From assembly GCF_023343835.1 (NCBI RefSeq), contig NC_064437.1, positions 5,036,001 through 5,100,000 of the forward strand: a stretch of 64,000 nucleotides of DNA, in the 5' to 3' direction. Within the stretch, counting starts at the first letter, position 1; each line of letters opens with the position of its first letter. Position numbers and translations under genes: made by a program. This document shows, one piece after another, positions 61,281 to 64,000 of this stretch. The DNA comes from Lagopus muta. Lineage: Eukaryota > Chordata > Aves > Galliformes > Phasianidae. The notes under the pieces were generated by a model. The model was given only the letters and a program-made list of their open reading frames with translations, was not told the DNA's origin and ran no database searches.

Positions 61281-61437
61281 TCACTGCCAAGTGTTCACGT
61301 CTGCATTGCTGAAATCTCTGCTAAACTTCTCTTTAGTTGAGAGAAGTCTTCTCACACGCCAGTGTTCCCTGCAGCTTTTATTGAAGAAACTGCTTTTTAT
61401 TTTTAACTGTGAAGAGTCTGTCAGACTCATTAAAAAG
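61281..61437 (+). other. Candidate exon with strong splice signals (unassigned)
   Basis: A 157-nt segment lies between a strong acceptor (CTTTTTTATTCCAG ending at 61280) and a strong donor (AAAAAG|GTAAGA at 61437/61438). One frame is open throughout and gives a Leu-rich peptide ending ESVRLIKK, which is not recognised. It could be an exon of a non-coding transcript, an upstream exon of the next gene, or chance. Confidence 0.25.
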
Positions 61438-63484
61438 GTAAGAATTTGATAGTTTATGAGAATAGGTGGTATGAATGTGTAAAGGAGGTGTGGGGCCAGA
61501 GAAGAGTGTCAGGTTGAAAGAGCTGCTGTCCTTGCATCAACCACATCCATATATGTTCAGTGTTTAGACGTCCATCCTCTCTTTTGTTAGTCTTCTCAGT
61601 GAAGCACAGTAATTAGCTTTGAATTTGCTTCCTTCAACTACAGGTTGTTACATCTAAACACAAGCAGAATTGTTCCTACTGGGGAAGAAGCATCCTTCTC
61701 CAGCTCACACCAAACTTTGCATTCAAATATCCAGTTTGCCATGGTCATACTAACTACAAACAAATAATCTGATCACTGAAGAAAAGACAGAGAGCTGAGA
61801 GTCCATTTCAATTACACAGTGACTGTACAAAAAAAAAAAAAGTTTCCATTGTCCTCTTGATTATTATCATTATCAGGAGAAAGCATAAGCTTGCTTAAAT
61901 CAAAGTCCAGAAAAATTAATCAACCCCTACTTCAGTAAGAACTTATAGACAGTATAGAATCCTAGAAAAGTGAATAAAACAGGCTACTTGATATTGTTCA
62001 CATATACAAGAAAAATAAACCACCTATGGGAAAAAAAATACACCTTATTTTCCTAGTCAGGACGTTAAAACCAGCTTCAATTAGCTTATGTTAACTCGGG
62101 CAGTTCATACAGTCTTACCTTTGAGAAAAGTCACTTCTGATGCTAGAAATTTGCTGGTCTCTTCACTTCAGTCACTGCTCAGAATGAAAGCAGTCAGATT
62201 ATCCCGTCTAAAAGTCTGTTCATTCTACCTGCTGAAACTTTGCAATGCTTTGAGGTTGTAGTTTCGAGCTTCTTTACCACCACAAACAGAATTCCAGTGA
62301 GCATCTTGCTTTGATGGCTCAGACTCCAAGTTAAGTAAAATACTTGCACAACAGAGCTAGAGAAGTAACCCCACATCCAAATACTCATGTTAATCAAAGC
62401 ACTGGAGGAAGCTTCCAAGCACAGAAAGAGATTTAATCTACTTCTTGGTTTGATATAAAATGGAGAGCTGTGCTGTCGTAATTCAGTGTCTTCTCATGTA
62501 AGATGTAGCTCGCTTGCACTCAAGTCAGACACTTCTGAACTGCATCAGTTCTGCATGTGTTCTCTAGTGACTCCGTCCTGCTCCTACTGAGAACCTCAAC
62601 ATCATCATACATGTGTGCTTTCTGTTTCCAGCGAGGAATCTGCTTCAGAATTTTCATCAGAAAAGCATTCCTGGAATATTCTAACTAAACCTCATACACT
62701 CTTCTCTGCAGAGAAGACTTAGCATTTTGCATTCTGGACTGCATGCTGCTTTTCTTCCACAAAATGAACACCGCTCTATGGTTCAAAGCCTGTGTTCTGA
62801 CCATAGTTCAATACATAATTTTATTTACATTTTTCAGAGTTAGTATGTGCTTTTATTGCCTCTAATTACATGTCCCTTTGAAAAGAACGAAATGCAGGGG
62901 ATGAAATGCTCGCCCAAGTTAACTCCAACCAACAAGTCACTTTCTTTGAATGTCTCCAATTTCTTAGTCAAATTAGTATTTCTAAATTATGGCTCTGAGT
63001 TTGATCAAATGGAAAAGCAGCTGTATTTGAAGGGAGAAAAAGTTCATCTCGAATTGACAAAGTCCATATTCTAGAACTGCTGTGCTGGAAACTATCAGAG
63101 TAAGAAGAACATTTAGAAAATTATGCCTGGCTTTGCTTAGCATGTGTGAGGCACAAAGCCATCCTGATTCCATCTCAACCACTGCATCACCCTGCTGCCC
63201 AAATCACCACCAACAAGCTTATTTAACACGAACTAGAAATCTACTAAAAAGCTGTATGACGTAACTCTGTAATGATCACTAGTCACATTGGCAAGCTTGA
63301 GCTTAGAGGTTACAAGCTAGAAACAGTATAAAAATACTAAAAAAAATTAATCTTTTCCCTCCAGTTACAGAAATAAGTTTATTTCTTCATACAGAAGTGT
63401 CGGTAATTCTAGCAACCTGCCCGGCTGGTTAGCAGTCTTCTGAGTTTCACTTTTGAACGTGTGTCTGGCTCCAATTTATAGGAG

Positions 63485-64000
63485 GGAGATGGGGTTCTTT
63501 TAATATCGGTATACCCGGAGATTAAGAAACAACGGTTCATATGATGTTCTGACCAGTTTATTACAAAACCTAATCAGGGAGACAGGGAAGGGAAGGAGGG
63601 CGATAGAAAAGATGGAAAAGAAGCAGGAGTTGCGTAAAGCGGGGAGAGTCACCAGCAGGATCCAGCAGCGTCCTGTTGCACGGCGTTTGAAGGTCCAAGG
63701 CAGACACAGCGGGGGGGGGGGGGCGAGGAGCAGCAGTGTGGCGGCCTTGGGCAGCAAGCAGGCAGTGGAGGAAGTCACGGAGCCAAGCCTTGAGGAAGCA
63801 GCAGCGCTCAGGCAGCAGGCACAGGAGTTCGACAGCATGCAGGAGTCACCTCACGAGGAATCTGATCGTCAGGAATCCCTCTGTTCTGCTTCATGAGGAA
63901 TCTGTTGCCAGAAACCCCAATCTTCTTCACAAGGAATCTGTTGCCAGAAACCTGTCCTCATGGTTTTCGATTCCCCTTTTATCCTCCTTGTTCTCCTGCC
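63485..64000 (-). mobile_element. Probable retroviral LTR, antisense, cut by window end
   Basis: Read on the minus strand, the block has a TATA-like GGATAAAAGGGG (63972-63984), a polyadenylation hexamer AATAAA (63562-63557) followed by G/T-containing sequence, and three imperfect direct repeats sharing AGGAATCTG (plus-strand starts 63851, 63891 and 63927; units 40, 36 and 34 bp). This order fits the promoter-to-polyA layout of an LTR. Its 5' end lies beyond the window and its 3' boundary near 63485 is not proven. No retroviral genes are visible in the window beside it. The overlapping open frames of 94 and 112 codons are treated as by-products. Confidence 0.5.
63711..63723 (+). repeat. Poly-G tract
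   Basis: Thirteen consecutive G residues follow GACACAGC inside the LTR-like block. Such runs can form G-quadruplexes and are prone to length errors in sequencing. Confidence 0.9.

Larger units (their letters stand above)
48713..63480. other. Intergenic sequence, no recognised gene
   Basis: No conserved protein domain appears in any reading frame. The largest open frames are 165 codons (54761-55258, minus), 129 codons (56819-57208, plus) and 126 codons (50318-50698, plus); none shows a domain or splice pattern. Simple repeats lie at 55517-55531, 56443-56464, 58840-58905 and 61829-61841. A splice-bounded 157-nt segment at 61281-61437 is noted separately. No CR1 with a readable tail was seen, a contrast with the GLIS1 introns. 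Confidence 0.6.

Noticed and set aside
63612..63896. 94-codon open frame near the end
   Set aside because: It runs antisense across the LTR-like block and through the poly-G tract; best read as a by-product.

Overview
This is vertebrate genomic DNA, most likely from a bird. It is AT-rich, with small coding exons split by kilobase-scale introns. The interspersed repeats are the avian kind: several CR1 LINE 3' ends, two with recognisable ATTCTATG-type tails, plus short retroviral LTRs. No bacterial-style genes, CRISPR arrays or tRNA/rRNA genes were seen.

Positions 1 to about 39,085 hold the 3' two-thirds of one plus-strand gene, GLIS1, a GLI/ZIC-related C2H2 zinc-finger transcription factor. 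Seven coding exons were placed by reading them: 892-1053, 4390-4500, 7723-7855, 13963-14107, 29630-29814, 35173-35340 and 38644-38780. All introns are GT-AG and the phases agree at every junction, giving 346 in-frame residues and a TAA stop. The exons encode most of zinc finger 3, all of fingers 4 and 5, a basic stretch, a Ser/Pro/Gln/His-rich C-terminal region and a conserved end peptide, IYTDT. GLIS1 was chosen over its paralogue GLIS3 because of [30 protein letters not shown] residues after finger 5, the LHTS segment, the SRHHPLD segment and the C-terminus (recalled from the human protein, not searched). The N-terminus and fingers 1-2 lie upstream of the window.

The introns carry CR1 fragments, two related antisense solo LTRs (15581-15896 and 27975-28293) each with a 5-bp target duplication, a 2 x 120-bp in-frame tandem duplication, and one candidate frame-preserving cassette exon at 6343-6405. 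Positions from about 39,300 to 63,480 look intergenic: no recognisable coding exon, only simple repeats, a small CR1 piece and chance-looking open frames. The last 500 bp resemble an antisense retroviral LTR running off the window.

No new multi-gene system is visible. The most testable leads are the 63-nt candidate GLIS1 cassette exon, the LTR pair, the repeat-containing intronic open frame, and a splice-bounded candidate exon at 61281-61437.
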